From contig NZ_JACIDA010000002.1 in assembly GCF_014196125.1 (NCBI RefSeq), positions 248,001-312,000 on the forward strand: DNA of 64,000 nt. The letters run 5' to 3'. The notes beneath the pieces were generated by a model. That model saw only the letters and a list, made by a program, of their open reading frames with translations, was not told the origin of the DNA and did no database searches. Every line of letters begins with the position of its first letter. Position 1 is the first letter of the stretch. The translations under genes and the position numbers were made by a program. Source of the DNA: Brevundimonas mediterranea (GTDB taxonomy: Bacteria; Pseudomonadota; Alphaproteobacteria; Caulobacterales; Caulobacteraceae). This document shows, one piece after another, positions 36,379-47,387 of this stretch.

Positions 36379-37014
36379 TCAGATGGAAGTCGCGCCTTCG
36401 GCCTGAAGCGCTCGAACGACCGCCGGACGCCGGCTCATCCGTTCGTAGTGAGCAAGGACCCGGGGAAACTCGGCCATATCGACCCCGTCGCTCTCCAGCC
36501 AGCCGGAGAGGGTGAACAGATAGGGGTCCGCAACAGAATAGGCGCCGCCCATCACCCAATCGCTGTCTCCGTTCTGGGCCAGACCGTCCTCGATCAGCGC
36601 GAAACAGTCCCGCATGTTCTGCGTCACCTTGGCCGCCATCGAGGCCTGGGCCGCAGCATCGTCGCTCCAGCGCGAGGGCCGTCGGCCATGCGCGTGGGCG
36701 ACGTGGACGGTCGAGGCGAGATAGAGGTTGAACGCCTGCATCCGCGCAAAGGCGAAGGGCTCGACCGGCGCCAGCATAGCCTTCGGCGCGAGCGCGGCGA
36801 TATAGGCCAGGATGGCGGGACTTTCGGTCAGAACGCCTTGATCGGTCGTCAGGGCCGGAACCCGCCCTTTGGGGTTCATCGCGAGAAACTCAGGTCGGCG
36901 CTGATCGCCGTTAGCGAGGTCGGTCAGCCGGATTTCGAAATCCAGCCCGGATTCTTCCAGCGCGATATGGCTGGCCCGGCTGCAGGTTCCGGGCGCGGTA
37001 TAAAGGGTCAGCAT
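36379..37014 (-). CDS. Glutathione S-transferase family protein
   Basis: A 211-aa cytosolic GST: N-terminal thioredoxin fold beginning MLTLYTAPGTCSRASHIALEE with the Ser/Cys active-site region, the FLAMNPKGRVPAL cis-Pro loop, and ESPAILAYIAAL; the C-terminal helical domain follows (FALIEDGLAQ, YLFTLSGWLESDG). This resembles beta-class GSTs with the TCSR active-site motif. Substrates are unknown. It lies downstream of sucB on the same strand beyond a strong terminator. Confidence 0.87.
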   Translation of the reverse strand: MLTLYTAPGTCSRASHIALEESGLDFEIRLTDLANGDQRRPEFLAMNPKGRVPALTTDQGVLTESPAILAYIAALAPKAMLAPVEPFAFARMQAFNLYLASTVHVAHAHGRRPSRWSDDAAAQASMAAKVTQNMRDCFALIEDGLAQNGDSDWVMGGAYSVADPYLFTLSGWLESDGVDMAEFPRVLAHYERMSRRPAVVRALQAEGATSI

Positions 37015-37030
37015 GATCGTCTCGGCGTGA

Positions 37031-37064
37031 AAGAAAAAAAGGCGGCGAGATCATCGCCGCCTTT
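37031..37064 (-). terminator. Rho-independent terminator after sucB
   Basis: AAAGGCGGCGA (37038-37048) pairs with TCGCCGCCTTT (37054-37064) around a 5-nt loop. On the minus strand this stem is followed by TTTTTTTCTTTC, a classical U-tract. It lies 10 bases beyond the sucB stop and ends the sucAB transcript before the GST gene. Confidence 0.9.
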
Positions 37065-37073
37065 CCAGGTCTC

Positions 37074-38591
37074 TTACAGGTCCAGCAGGGCCCGCTGCGG
37101 ATCTTCCAGCAGTTCCTTGATGCGGACCAGGAAGGTCACGGCTTCCTTGCCGTCGACGATCCGGTGGTCGTAGCTCAGGGCCAGATACATCATCGGGCGG
37201 ATCTTGACCTCGCCGTTGATGGCCATCGGGCGCTGGACGATGTTGTGCATGCCCAGAATGCCGGACTGCGGCGCGTTCAGGATCGGCGTCGACATCAGCG
37301 ACCCATAGGTGCCGCCGTTGGTGATGGTGAAGGTGCCGCCCTGCATCTGGTCCATGGTCAGGGCGCCGTCACGTGCAGCCTTGCCCAGGGCCCCGATGCC
37401 CTTTTCGATGCCCGCCAGAGACAGGGTGTCGGCGTCGCGCAGCACCGGAACCACCAGACCCTTTTCGGTGCCGACGGCGACGCCGATGTCATAGTGGTTC
37501 TTGTAGATGATATCAGTGCCGTCGATCTCGGCGTTGACGGCCGGAATCTCGTGCAGGGCCGCGACGACGGCCTTGGTGAAGAAGGACATGAAGCCCAGCT
37601 TCACGCCGTGGCGCTTCTCGAACACGTCCTTGTACTGGGTCCGCAGGGCCATGACGTTGGTCATGTCCACCTCGTTGAAGGTGGTCAGCTGGGCGGCCGT
37701 GTTCTGCGATTCCTTCAGGCGACGGGCGATGGTCTGACGCAGGCGCGTCATCTTCACCCGCTCTTCGCGCGGACCGACGGCGCGCGGGGCCGAGGGAGCC
37801 GAGACGGCAGGAGCCGGAGCTGGAGCAGCGGCGCCGATGGCGGCGATGGCGTCAGCCTTGGTGATATTGCCCTTGGGCCCGGTGGCGGCGATGGCCTTCG
37901 GATCCAGATTGTTTTCGGCGACGACGCGCTGGACGGCCGGCGACAGGGTGTCGTTCTTGCCGCCCGAGACCTGGGCCGAGCCGGTGTTGGCCGGAGCGGC
38001 GGCCGGCGCCGGGGCGGCGGCGGTCGGAGCCGAAGCGGCTGCGCCCGAACCCGAAACCGAACCGATCTTCTGGCCGGGGGTGACGGTCGCGCCCTCGTCG
38101 GCGGCGATGGTCAGGACGCCGTCAGCCGGGGCCGACACCTCGACCGCGACCTTGTCGGTCTCGATTTCGACCAGCAGTTCGTCCTTCTTGACCGCATCGC
38201 CGCTCTTCTTGAGCCATTTGCCCATCGAGCCCTCGGCGACGCTTTCGCCCATGACCGGCACGGTGATGTCGATGGCGGCGGCCTCGGCGGGAGCGGCCTT
38301 GGTCTCGGCCTTGGCGGCCTTGGCCGGAGCGGCGGCGGCAGGCGCTGCAGCGGCGCCGCCCTCTGTCACCGAACCCAGGACGGTGCCGGGCACGACGGTG
38401 TCGCCCTCGGCGGCGTTGATGGCGCCCAGGACGCCGTCGGCCGGGGCCACGACTTCCAGCGACACCTTGTCGGTTTCCAGTTCGACGAGCAGTTCGTCCT
38501 TCTTGACCGCGTCGCCGACCTTCTTGGTCCATTTCGCGATGGTGGCCTCGGTGACGGATTCACCGAGGGCGGGGGTCAGGATGTCGGCCAT
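37074..38591 (-). CDS. sucB: Dihydrolipoyllysine-residue succinyltransferase (E2 of 2-oxoglutarate dehydrogenase), two lipoyl domains
   Basis: SucB is the E2 core of the 2-oxoglutarate dehydrogenase complex. The 505-aa protein has two lipoyl domains: Lys42 ([11 protein letters not shown]) and Lys147 ([11 protein letters not shown]), each followed by an APADGVL strand and an Ala/Pro linker. These precede a peripheral-subunit-binding domain ([19 protein letters not shown], near 225-260) and the catalytic domain with His476 and Asp480 in YDHRIVDG. Most OdhB proteins have one lipoyl domain and about 400 residues, so this copy carries a duplication. It follows sucA with about 40 bases between them. 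Confidence 0.95.
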   Translation of the reverse strand: MADILTPALGESVTEATIAKWTKKVGDAVKKDELLVELETDKVSLEVVAPADGVLGAINAAEGDTVVPGTVLGSVTEGGAAAAPAAAAPAKAAKAETKAAPAEAAAIDITVPVMGESVAEGSMGKWLKKSGDAVKKDELLVEIETDKVAVEVSAPADGVLTIAADEGATVTPGQKIGSVSGSGAAASAPTAAAPAPAAAPANTGSAQVSGGKNDTLSPAVQRVVAENNLDPKAIAATGPKGNITKADAIAAIGAAAPAPAPAVSAPSAPRAVGPREERVKMTRLRQTIARRLKESQNTAAQLTTFNEVDMTNVMALRTQYKDVFEKRHGVKLGFMSFFTKAVVAALHEIPAVNAEIDGTDIIYKNHYDIGVAVGTEKGLVVPVLRDADTLSLAGIEKGIGALGKAARDGALTMDQMQGGTFTITNGGTYGSLMSTPILNAPQSGILGMHNIVQRPMAINGEVKIRPMMYLALSYDHRIVDGKEAVTFLVRIKELLEDPQRALLDL

Positions 38592-38631
38592 GTCGGGTCC
38601 AGCTGTCTTTCGGAGTGTCGTGTGACGTGTA

Positions 38632-41600
38632 TCAGGCGAAGGCTTCGTTGGTGAAGGTCTCGAGTTCCTTCAGGTGTCGGCTCATCAGGCCGGCGGCCGT
38701 GGAGGCCGAGCCGGGACGACCGACGTAGCGGGCGCGCTTGGAGGCGACGTCCAGCTTGTCGAGCGTCAGCTCCAGCCACGGATCGACGAAGGTCCAGCCG
38801 CCCATGTTCTTTGGTTCTTCCTGGCACCAGACCACTTCCGCCTTCGGGAATCGGGCCAGTTCCTTGCGCAGGGACTGGATCGGCCACGGATAGAACTGTT
38901 CCAGGCGCAGGATATAGACGTCGTCCACCGCCTGGCCGTCCTTGGCCTTCTTCTCGCGGGCGTCCAGCAGGTCGTAATAGACCTTGCCCGAGCACAGGAT
39001 GACGCGGCGGATCGCCTTGTCGGCCTTGATCTTGATCCCGGCGACGTCGGGGCGGGTCTGGGCGTCGTCGTGCAGGACGCGGTGGAAGGACGAACCCTCC
39101 GCCAGATCCTTCATCGACGAGACCGCCTTCTTGTGACGCAGCAGGCTCTTGGGCGTCATCAGGATCAGCGGCTTGCGGAACGGCCGGTGCATCTGGCGAC
39201 GCAGGATGTGGAAATAGTTGGCCGGGGTGGTGCAGTTGGCGACCTGCATATTGTCTTCGGCGCACTGTTGCAGGAAGCGCTCCAGACGGGCCGACGAGTG
39301 TTCCGGCCCCTGGCCTTCATAGCCGTGCGGCAGCAGCATGGTCAGGCCGCTCATCCGCAGCCATTTGCGTTCGCCCGAGCTGATGAACTGGTCGATCACC
39401 ACCTGGGCGCCGTTCACGAAGTCGCCGAACTGGGCTTCCCACATCACCATGGTGTTGGGGTCGGCCAGCGAATAGCCGTACTCGAAGCCCAGCACCGCCT
39501 CTTCCGACAGGGCCGAGTCGATGACCTCGTAGTTGGCCTGGCCTTCGCGCAGATTGTTCAGCGGGATGTACCGCTCTTCGGTCGTCTGATCGATGACGCC
39601 CGAATGGCGCTGCGAGAAGGTGCCGCGCACCGAATCCTGGCCCGACAGGCGCACCGGGAAACCTTCGTCCACCAGAGAGGCGAAGGCCAGGCTCTCGGCC
39701 GTGGCCCAGTCCAGGTTCTCGCCCGAGGTGATGGCCTCGCGCCGGCCGTCGATGACCCGCTTCAGCGTCTTGTGCATGTCGACGCTGTTGGGGATCGTGG
39801 TCAGGCGATGGCCCAGGTCGGTCAGCTTGGCCAGAGGCACGGCGGTCTCGCCGCGCAGCTCGTCCTTGGGCGCCTGGAAGCCCTGCCATTGGCCGTCCAG
39901 CCAGTCGGCCTTCTCGGCGGACCAGGTCTTCCCGGCCTCGAACTGGTCGTCCAGGAAGGTGTCGAACCGGGCGATCTCGGCGTCCACATCGGCCTGAGAG
40001 ACCACGCCCTCGGCGACTAGACGCTGCGAATACAGTTCGCGGGTCGAGCGCTGGGCGCGGATCTTCGAGTACATCAGCGGCTGGGTGAAGGTGGGATCGT
40101 CGCCTTCGTTGTGGCCGAAACGGCGATAGCAGAACATGTCCACCACCGCGTCCTTGTGGAACTTCTGGCGGTATTCGGTGGCCACCTTGGCGGCGAAGAC
40201 GACCGCTTCCGGATCATCGCCGTTGACGTGGAAGATCGGCGCCTGGACCATCAGGGCCACGTCCGACGGATAGGGCGACGAGCGCGAGTTGCGCGGGCTG
40301 GTGGTGAAGCCGATCTGGTTGTTGATGACGAAATGCAGGGTGCCGCCCGTGCGATAGCCCTTCAGACCCATCAGGGCGAAACACTCGGCCACCACGCCTT
40401 GACCGGCGAAGGCGGCGTCGCCGTGGATCAGCAGGGGCACGACCTTGGAGCGGTCCAGGGCCCATTCGGCCTCGGGCTTGCCGGCGTTGGCCTCGCGGAT
40501 GTCGAACGCCTGTTTGGCGCGCGCCTTGCCCAGCACGACCGGATTGACGATTTCCAGGTGCGACGGGTTGGCGGTCAGCGACAGGTGGACGTGGTTGCCG
40601 TCGAACTCGCGGTTCGAGCTGGCGCCCATATGATATTTGACGTCGCCCGAGCCCTCGATGTCGCTCGGCACGGCCGAGCCGCCCTGGAACTCGTGGAAGA
40701 TCACCTTGTAGGGCTTGCCCATCACGGCGGCGAGCACGTTCAGGCGGCCGCGGTGGGCCATGCCCAGCACGACCTCGTCGACGCCCAGATTGCCGCCGCG
40801 CTTGATCACCTGCTCCAGCGCCGGGACCATGGCCTCGCCGCCGTCCAGGCCGAACCTCTTGGTGCCGGGGAAACGCTTGTGCAGGAAGCGTTCGAAGCCT
40901 TCAGCCTCGATCAGCTTGTGCAGGATGGCCAGCTTGCCTTCCTTGGTGAAGGCGTTCTGCTCGAACTTGTCCGGCCCCTCGAACCGCTGCTGCAGCCAGG
41001 ACTTCTCCTCCGGCTCGGCGATGTGCATGTACTGGATGCCGATGGTGCCGCAGTAGGTGCGCTTCAGGATGTCCAGGACTTCGCGGATGGTGCCGGTCTG
41101 AAGACCCAGGACTCCGTCCAGGAAGATCGGGCGATCCAGGTCGGCGCCCGAGAAGCCATAGAATTCCGGCGTCAGTTCCGGGTTTTCGACCGGCTGTTCG
41201 ATGCCCAGCGGGTCCAGCTTGGCCTGCAGGTGACCGCGCACGCGATAGCTGCGGATCAGCATCAGGGCGCGGATGGAATCATGGGCGGCGGCGCGGATGG
41301 CGTCGCCTGAAACTTCTACGGGGGCAGGCTTGGCAGGGGCCGTTGTCGCAGCAGGCGCAGCACCCGGCTTTTTCGGATCAGGCTTGGGCGCCGGCCAGCG
41401 GCCGTCGAACACGGCGTTCGCCTCATTGGGCTCCGTCGCTGTGCCGCGCCCCCAGGCGCCGGCCTCGGCCGAGGCCTTCACGCTGGCGGCGTTGTCGCGC
41501 AGCTGGTCGAAGAAGGCTTTCCATTCCGCAGAGACCGAGCCGGGATCATTGGCCCATTTCTCGTGCAGCTCCTCGATATAGGCCGCATTGGACCCGTAGA

Positions 41601-41652
41601 GGAAAGAGGTCTCGGCAAAGACCTGGTTCAGCCGACCCGCATCGTCCGCCAT
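38632..41652 (-). CDS. sucA: 2-oxoglutarate dehydrogenase E1 component
   Basis: E1o decarboxylates 2-oxoglutarate with thiamine diphosphate and loads the succinyl group onto SucB. The 1006-aa chain has the N-terminal E1o region that binds E2/E3 ([18 protein letters not shown]), the His-rich [10 protein letters not shown] motif, [15 protein letters not shown] with the TPP-binding signature, the [15 protein letters not shown] segment and C-terminal [28 protein letters not shown]. Length and motifs are normal for E1o. The upstream gene sucD ends in its own hairpin, so sucA-sucB may have their own promoter. Confidence 0.96.
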   Translation of the reverse strand: MADDAGRLNQVFAETSFLYGSNAAYIEELHEKWANDPGSVSAEWKAFFDQLRDNAASVKASAEAGAWGRGTATEPNEANAVFDGRWPAPKPDPKKPGAAPAATTAPAKPAPVEVSGDAIRAAAHDSIRALMLIRSYRVRGHLQAKLDPLGIEQPVENPELTPEFYGFSGADLDRPIFLDGVLGLQTGTIREVLDILKRTYCGTIGIQYMHIAEPEEKSWLQQRFEGPDKFEQNAFTKEGKLAILHKLIEAEGFERFLHKRFPGTKRFGLDGGEAMVPALEQVIKRGGNLGVDEVVLGMAHRGRLNVLAAVMGKPYKVIFHEFQGGSAVPSDIEGSGDVKYHMGASSNREFDGNHVHLSLTANPSHLEIVNPVVLGKARAKQAFDIREANAGKPEAEWALDRSKVVPLLIHGDAAFAGQGVVAECFALMGLKGYRTGGTLHFVINNQIGFTTSPRNSRSSPYPSDVALMVQAPIFHVNGDDPEAVVFAAKVATEYRQKFHKDAVVDMFCYRRFGHNEGDDPTFTQPLMYSKIRAQRSTRELYSQRLVAEGVVSQADVDAEIARFDTFLDDQFEAGKTWSAEKADWLDGQWQGFQAPKDELRGETAVPLAKLTDLGHRLTTIPNSVDMHKTLKRVIDGRREAITSGENLDWATAESLAFASLVDEGFPVRLSGQDSVRGTFSQRHSGVIDQTTEERYIPLNNLREGQANYEVIDSALSEEAVLGFEYGYSLADPNTMVMWEAQFGDFVNGAQVVIDQFISSGERKWLRMSGLTMLLPHGYEGQGPEHSSARLERFLQQCAEDNMQVANCTTPANYFHILRRQMHRPFRKPLILMTPKSLLRHKKAVSSMKDLAEGSSFHRVLHDDAQTRPDVAGIKIKADKAIRRVILCSGKVYYDLLDAREKKAKDGQAVDDVYILRLEQFYPWPIQSLRKELARFPKAEVVWCQEEPKNMGGWTFVDPWLELTLDKLDVASKRARYVGRPGSASTAAGLMSRHLKELETFTNEAFA

Positions 41653-41786
41653 TGTTCTCGCTATCCTTCGGACCCCGCGGACACATCTCCGTGAGGGGCG
41701 CGCCCGTCATATAGGCTCGCTTTCCTTATGGGTCATGACCGAAACGGGGCAATTCGGTGAGAAATTGGTCGCAGCCGCAAAGAAAA

Positions 41787-41812
41787 ACGCCCCCGGGCTG
41801 AGCCGAGGGCGT
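41787..41812 (-). terminator. Hairpin terminator after sucD
   Basis: Read on the minus strand, ACGCCC-TC-GGCT-C-AGCC-CG-GGGCGT forms a stem with a small bulge, followed by TTTTTCTTTG. It lies about 80 bases beyond the sucD stop and separates the sucD transcript from sucA. Confidence 0.75.
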
Positions 41813-41840
41813 ACATTCCTGCCGAGACCGGCATTTTTCG

Positions 41841-41868
41841 TTCTCCCTCCCCGCAGGGGAAGGGAGAA
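41841..41868. repeat. Short palindromic repeat, copy 5
   Basis: TTCTCCCT-CCCCGC-AGGGGAAGGGAGAA forms a hairpin of the same base pattern as the intergenic elements at 3992, 8458, 13400 and 17086. It lies between the sucD stop and its downstream terminator. Confidence 0.65.
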
Positions 41869-41889
41869 GCACACGCGGGTCTTGGATTT

Positions 41890-42792
41890 TTAACCCTTCA
41901 GCACTTCCACCAGGGTCTTGCCCAGGCGGGCCGGCGATTCCGACATGCGGATGCCGGCGGCTTCCATCGCCGCGATCTTGGATTCCGCATCGCCCTTGCC
42001 GCCCGAGACGACGGCGCCGGCGTGGCCCATGGTGCGGCCCTTGGGCGCAGTACGACCCGCGATGAAGCCGGCCATCGGCTTCTTGCGGCCCTTCTTGGCT
42101 TCGTCGATCAGGAACTGGGCGGCCTCTTCTTCCGCGCCGCCGCCGATTTCACCGATCATGATGATCGAGGTGGTTTCCGGATCGGCCAGGAACAGTTCCA
42201 GCACGTCGATGAATTCGGTGCCCTTGACCGGGTCGCCGCCGATGCCGACGGCCGTGGTCTGGCCCAGGCCTTCGTTGGTGGTCTGGAACACGGCCTCATA
42301 GGTCAGGGTGCCCGAACGCGACACGATGCCGACCGAGCCCTTCTTGAAGATATTGCCCGGCATGATGCCGATCTTGCACTCGTCCGGCGTCAGGATGCCC
42401 GGGCAGTTCGGGCCCAGCAGGCGCGACTTGGAGCCTTCCAGGCGGCGCTTGACGTTGACCATGTCCAGCACCGGGATGCCCTCGGTGATGCAGGTGATGA
42501 AGGGGATCTCGGCGTCGATGGCCTCGATGATGGCGGCGGCGGCGCCCGACGGCGGGACATAGATCACCGAGGCGTCAGCGCCCGTGGCGTCCTTGGCTTC
42601 GGCGACCGAGGCGTAGATCGGCAGGGTTTCGCCGTGCGAACCGGTCCAGTTGGTGCCGCCCTTGGTCGGGTGCACGCCGGCGACCATCTTGGTGCCGTGA
42701 TAGGCCAGGGCCTGTTCGGTGTGGAAGCCGCCGGTCTTGCCGGTCAGGCCCTGAACGATGATCTTGGTGTCTTTGTTGACGAGGATGGACAT
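41890..42792 (-). CDS. sucD: Succinate-CoA ligase (ADP-forming) subunit alpha
   Basis: SucD forms the alpha subunit of succinyl-CoA synthetase with SucC. The 300-aa chain begins [24 protein letters not shown], holds the CoA-binding Rossmann region, the [17 protein letters not shown] segment and the phosphorylated His257 in [11 protein letters not shown]. Complete and intact. The partner gene sucC does not adjoin: a toxin-antitoxin pair and a glycosyltransferase-like gene lie between them, which is unusual for sucCD. Confidence 0.95.
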   Translation of the reverse strand: MSILVNKDTKIIVQGLTGKTGGFHTEQALAYHGTKMVAGVHPTKGGTNWTGSHGETLPIYASVAEAKDATGADASVIYVPPSGAAAAIIEAIDAEIPFITCITEGIPVLDMVNVKRRLEGSKSRLLGPNCPGILTPDECKIGIMPGNIFKKGSVGIVSRSGTLTYEAVFQTTNEGLGQTTAVGIGGDPVKGTEFIDVLELFLADPETTSIIMIGEIGGGAEEEAAQFLIDEAKKGRKKPMAGFIAGRTAPKGRTMGHAGAVVSGGKGDAESKIAAMEAAGIRMSESPARLGKTLVEVLKG

Positions 42793-42810
42793 GGGGTCTC
42801 GTTTCTGGGG

Positions 42811-43236
42811 TTAGGCGGAAAGGAAAGGATTTTCGACCCGGACCGACCCGTAGGTCTGACCGTGATTGAGGTCTTCGGAGTAGAGGACTTTCGCGCCGAG
42901 CCGTTCGGCGGCGGCGATGATGGCGCCGTCCCAGTAGGACAGTTGGTAACGCCGAGCATTGTCTATGCCGGCGACCACGACTTCCGGCGTGACGGGCTGA
43001 CATGGCTTCAAGGCGATTACCCGAACCCACTCCCGCGCCTTGTCAGGGCTCAGCGGCGTCGGGCCCTTCTTGATCGCATTGTGATAGAATTCGGCCAGCA
43101 CCTGACCAGAGGTGCAATAGTCCTCGGTCAACACGATCTCGCGCGCCCGTTCCAGCCGATCCGCAGCATGTCTACGGCCCAGGGCGGCGTAGAGCAGGAT
43201 GTTCGTGTCCAGAAAAACCTCGGTGTTAGCGATCAA
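42811..43236 (-). CDS. vapC: PIN-domain toxin (VapC type)
   Basis: A 141-aa PIN-domain endoribonuclease of the VapC kind. The acidic metal-binding residues are present: Asp10 (FLDTNILLYA), Glu49 (VLAEFYH), Asp103 (YWDGAIIAAA) and Asp122 (SEDLNHGQ). It probably starts at TTG 43236, overlapping the antitoxin stop by 11 bp; no in-frame ATG lies near the start. It ends 18 bases before sucD. Toxicity and target RNA are unknown. Confidence 0.85.
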   Translation of the reverse strand: MIANTEVFLDTNILLYAALGRRHAADRLERAREIVLTEDYCTSGQVLAEFYHNAIKKGPTPLSPDKAREWVRVIALKPCQPVTPEVVVAGIDNARRYQLSYWDGAIIAAAERLGAKVLYSEDLNHGQTYGSVRVENPFLSA

Positions 43237-43477
43237 ACCGAGGGTCTCCGCTGTAGGTCTCAGCCCGGCTAGGCCGCCAGTCGCCCATGTCGCCGTCCGA
43301 CTCGTCGATCAGTTTCAGCAGCGCCTCGCGCGCCTCGTCCTTGGAGGTCTCCTGCTCGACCAGCCGTGTCAGAAAGCCGCGCACCATCTCGTTGACGCTG
43401 GTCCGCTTCATGGCGGCCAGAACCCGCACCTTGTCGAGCAGGTCGTCGTCGATGGCGAGAGTCAGGTTGCGGGTCAT
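43226..43477 (-). CDS. vapB: Ribbon-helix-helix antitoxin (VapB type)
   Basis: An 83-aa antitoxin: an N-terminal ribbon-helix-helix (RNLTLAIDDDLLDKVRVLAAMKR, then TSVNEMVRGFLTRLV) for operator binding and dimerisation, followed by an acidic C-terminal tail (ALLKLIDESDGDMGDW) that would wrap the toxin. The ATG at 43477 is the first with a plausible reading; upstream in-frame residues have no clear homology. It precedes and overlaps the PIN toxin gene. Autoregulation of the pair is expected. Confidence 0.82.
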   Translation of the reverse strand: MTRNLTLAIDDDLLDKVRVLAAMKRTSVNEMVRGFLTRLVEQETSKDEAREALLKLIDESDGDMGDWRPSRAETYSGDPRFDR

Positions 43478-43530
43478 CGGCCTACACGGGTTATGTGGAA
43501 CACATAGGCCGTGGAGCGAGACGGGGCAAG

Positions 43531-44442
43531 TCAGTCCTTTGTCGGCCAGCGGGGGCTCGAAATATCGAGCAACAATCCCAGCCGCCGCAGAATCCAGGCC
43601 TGAACCGGCGTGAGGGCGTACAGTCTCTCGAACAGCGCGGCCTCCCGGCCCGCGGCCCGCGCCTCGGCGTAGTCCGCCTGCTGCCGTCTTCGGCGACGGC
43701 CGCACTCAGCCGTATCGCCGACAGCCAGCCGTCGATCCCATTTGGCGCGCCAGCCGTCCAGGCTGATGGCGTCATAGTGGAGCAGCCAGGCCCGACCGCC
43801 AGCGCCGGGGTCGCGGGCGAGGGCGGCCTTCAACGGAACCCCCACCCGCTTGGATTCGTGGATGCAGACGGTGATGTCTGCCAGGCCGCGCCGCACGGCG
43901 TGCTTGCCCATATGATGGCCCAGCAGCCCCCGGACGAAGAACTTGCCGGCGCCCGGATAGAGGCCGTGGCTCAGCTCGGACCAGAACGGCCCGCTGTAGG
44001 ACTTGCGGGCCAGACTGGCCCCGTATTCCAGATTGAGATCGTCCCCGGATCGCCAGACCGCCTCGACAGTCTCGAAGATGACGGACTCACAGTCTGCCGG
44101 CACCGCCTCCAGCACGGCGGCAGGCGAGACCGCGCCGAACAGCTGCTCGTCTATATCGACGACCAGCAGCCAGTCGGCGGCCAGGCTGCGATAGGCCGCG
44201 CCATAGACGACCCTTTGCCGATCCTCGACCGTCGCCGGCCGACCGCCGAGTGCGGACCAGAAGGCGTCGTCACAGACGATCAGCTCACCTTCAGCCAGGC
44301 CCACGGCGTCCGGCGCCGGCGCGGCCGCGCCGTCGAAATAGACGCGAACGCGCGCGGCCCCCTTGCGGCGGAAATGATCGACGAAGGCCGCGACATGCCG
44401 CTCTGGCGCCAAGGCCATGGCGACGACTTCGAACACGGCCAT
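43531..44442 (-). CDS. Glycosyltransferase-like protein (family 2 type)
   Basis: A 303-aa protein resembling the Glyco_tranf_2_4 group: N-terminal strand MAVFEVVAMALAPERHVAAFVDHFRRKGAARV typical of a nucleotide-sugar fold, and the WLLVVDIDEQLF stretch with the acidic DxD-like motif. The C-terminal part is helical and rich in Arg and Trp. Probably it adds a sugar to an envelope polymer; donor and acceptor unknown. It lies between sucC and the vapBC pair, splitting the sucC-sucD pair. Start ATG 44442. Confidence 0.7.
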   Translation of the reverse strand: MAVFEVVAMALAPERHVAAFVDHFRRKGAARVRVYFDGAAAPAPDAVGLAEGELIVCDDAFWSALGGRPATVEDRQRVVYGAAYRSLAADWLLVVDIDEQLFGAVSPAAVLEAVPADCESVIFETVEAVWRSGDDLNLEYGASLARKSYSGPFWSELSHGLYPGAGKFFVRGLLGHHMGKHAVRRGLADITVCIHESKRVGVPLKAALARDPGAGGRAWLLHYDAISLDGWRAKWDRRLAVGDTAECGRRRRRQQADYAEARAAGREAALFERLYALTPVQAWILRRLGLLLDISSPRWPTKD

Positions 44443-44473
44443 CGACGATTTCCGCCTGGGGCGGCCGCCGGAC

Positions 44474-45664
<1,191 letters not shown>

Positions 45665-45749
45665 GAGGGACCGTCGCAACCGCTGCTGGGAGAGTTGCGG
45701 GGCTTATAGGCCCCGTCCCTTCGCAGGTGCAACCGTCCACAGCCTCCCT

Positions 45750-47288
45750 TTAGTCGACCCAGTCCCGCTTCAGCGTCCGCGAGGCCCCGATCAGCAGGAT
45801 CGCCGCCAGCACATAGAAGCCCATGCCGGTGTAGATGGCCCACCTCAGGCTCTCCTCCCCGAACCGGGGCGCCAGCAGGTCGCTCATCCAGCCGAAATAG
45901 TAGAAGCCGACCGCGATCCCCAGCAGATTGTTCAGCAGCAGGAACAGGGCCGAGGCCGTGGACCGCATGGCCGCCGGCACCAGATGCTGGACCGCGGCCG
46001 TGATCGGCCCCAGCCAGGCCAGGTTCAGACCGGTCGGCAACAGGAAGATGAGGAAGGCCAGGACCAGCTGCTGGGTGTTGCTGCCCCCGCCCGGCAGGAC
46101 CAGGCCGATCAGCCAGGGCGAGTTCATCGCCAGAATGAAACAGGGCGCCGAGATCAGGAAAGCGATGGCCGGGGTCAGGGGATAGGCGCCCTTGCCCTTC
46201 TTCGAGAGCTTGTCGGCGATCATCCCGCCCAGCCAGATGCCCAGCAGACCGCCGATCAGGGCGATGCCGGCGTAATACCAGCTGGTCTGACGCAGGGTCA
46301 GGTCGAAGCTGCGCATGAAGAACAGCGGCAACCAGCCCGCGACGCCATAGCCGCACACCGAGGACGAGGCCGCGCCCAGGCCCAGCAGCCAGAAGCTGGG
46401 CTTCTTGATCACCACCGAGGCGGTGCGTCGCGCCACCATCAGCGACACCCCGATCACGCCCGCCAGCAGGCCGGCGAAGGCCAGGACCAGCGGACTGCCC
46501 AGGGACACGCCCAGCAACCAGTTCGCCGCCGCCAGGAGCAGCAGCCCGGCGCCCAGGCCCAGCATGACCTGGGCCGCGATCCGGCCCGCCCGGTCGGTGC
46601 CGACCGGCGCGGCCGCCAGGGCCGCGACCTGGGCCTCGGTCTTGATCGCATCGGTTCCGCCGCGCTGGGGATCCTTCACCGTCAGCCTCAGCAGGGGTGC
46701 GACCAGCAGGCCCAGCAGGCCGACGACGATGAAGGCCGTGCGCCAGCCGTAGGTCGCCGCCAGCAGCCCCCCGACCAGGGTGCCCGCCGCCATGCCCAGC
46801 GGAATCCCGAAGGCGAAGGCCGCGAGGGCCCGCGCCCTTTGATGGGGCGGGAAATAGTCGGCGATCAGCGAATAGGCCGGGGCGACCCCGCCCGCCTCGC
46901 CCACGCCCACGCCCATACGGCACAGGAACAGCTGGCCGAACGACCCCGTCATGCCGCACAGGGCGGTGAAGCCCGACCAGACCGCCAGGGCTCCGGTCAT
47001 GATCCAGACCCGGCTGAACCGGTCGGCCATCCAGGCCAGGGGAATGGCCAGGGTCGAATAGACCGATGCGAAGGCGATGCCGCCCAACAGGCCGAACTGG
47101 CTGTCGGACATGCCGAACTCTTCCTTCAGCGGCGCGGCCAGGATGCCGATGATCTGCCGGTCCAGGAAGTTCAGCATGTAGATCAGGATCAGCACCGCCA
47201 GCACATAGAAGCGGTAGCCCGGTCGGTGCGGCGCGGGCGCCTGCGCGTCCGTCAGCGTGTCGGTCGTCATCGGCGTTTCCCTCGACAT
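45750..47288 (-). CDS. Spinster-like MFS transporter
   Basis: A 512-aa MFS protein of the spinster/YdjE-like group often found with TonB-dependent receptors in Caulobacteraceae and sphingomonads. Signatures are FLDRQIIGILAAPLKEEFGMSDSQFGLL in TM1-2, the MADRFSRVW loop and VGVGEAGGVAPAYSLIADYFPP. About 12 TM segments. It lies 100 bases downstream of the TonB-dependent receptor gene with a terminator hairpin in the gap. It probably moves the compound taken up by the receptor, but no substrate is visible. Start ATG 47288; another ATG lies six codons in. Confidence 0.87.
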   Translation of the reverse strand: MSRETPMTTDTLTDAQAPAPHRPGYRFYVLAVLILIYMLNFLDRQIIGILAAPLKEEFGMSDSQFGLLGGIAFASVYSTLAIPLAWMADRFSRVWIMTGALAVWSGFTALCGMTGSFGQLFLCRMGVGVGEAGGVAPAYSLIADYFPPHQRARALAAFAFGIPLGMAAGTLVGGLLAATYGWRTAFIVVGLLGLLVAPLLRLTVKDPQRGGTDAIKTEAQVAALAAAPVGTDRAGRIAAQVMLGLGAGLLLLAAANWLLGVSLGSPLVLAFAGLLAGVIGVSLMVARRTASVVIKKPSFWLLGLGAASSSVCGYGVAGWLPLFFMRSFDLTLRQTSWYYAGIALIGGLLGIWLGGMIADKLSKKGKGAYPLTPAIAFLISAPCFILAMNSPWLIGLVLPGGGSNTQQLVLAFLIFLLPTGLNLAWLGPITAAVQHLVPAAMRSTASALFLLLNNLLGIAVGFYYFGWMSDLLAPRFGEESLRWAIYTGMGFYVLAAILLIGASRTLKRDWVD

Positions 47289-47340
47289 GTTCTTCTTGTT
47301 GGGGCGAGCCTAGCCGCAAGTCCGCCCCCTGCAAAGCAAA

Positions 47341-47366
47341 GGGCGGCGGCCCGGAGACCGCCGCCC
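47341..47366 (-). terminator. Hairpin after the TonB-dependent receptor gene
   Basis: GGGCGGCGG (47341-47349) pairs with CCGCCGCCC (47358-47366) across an 8-nt loop. Read on the minus strand, TTTGCTTTG follows. It lies 22 bases past the receptor stop and 53 bases before the MFS start, so it attenuates or ends receptor transcription. Confidence 0.78.
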
Positions 47367-47387
47367 TCCGTCAGGCGTCTTCGGCGA

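Noticed and set aside
42811..43477. The PIN/ribbon-helix-helix pair as part of a larger defence island
   Set aside because: Apart from the glycosyltransferase-like gene, the neighbours are TCA-cycle genes; no other defence gene is present.
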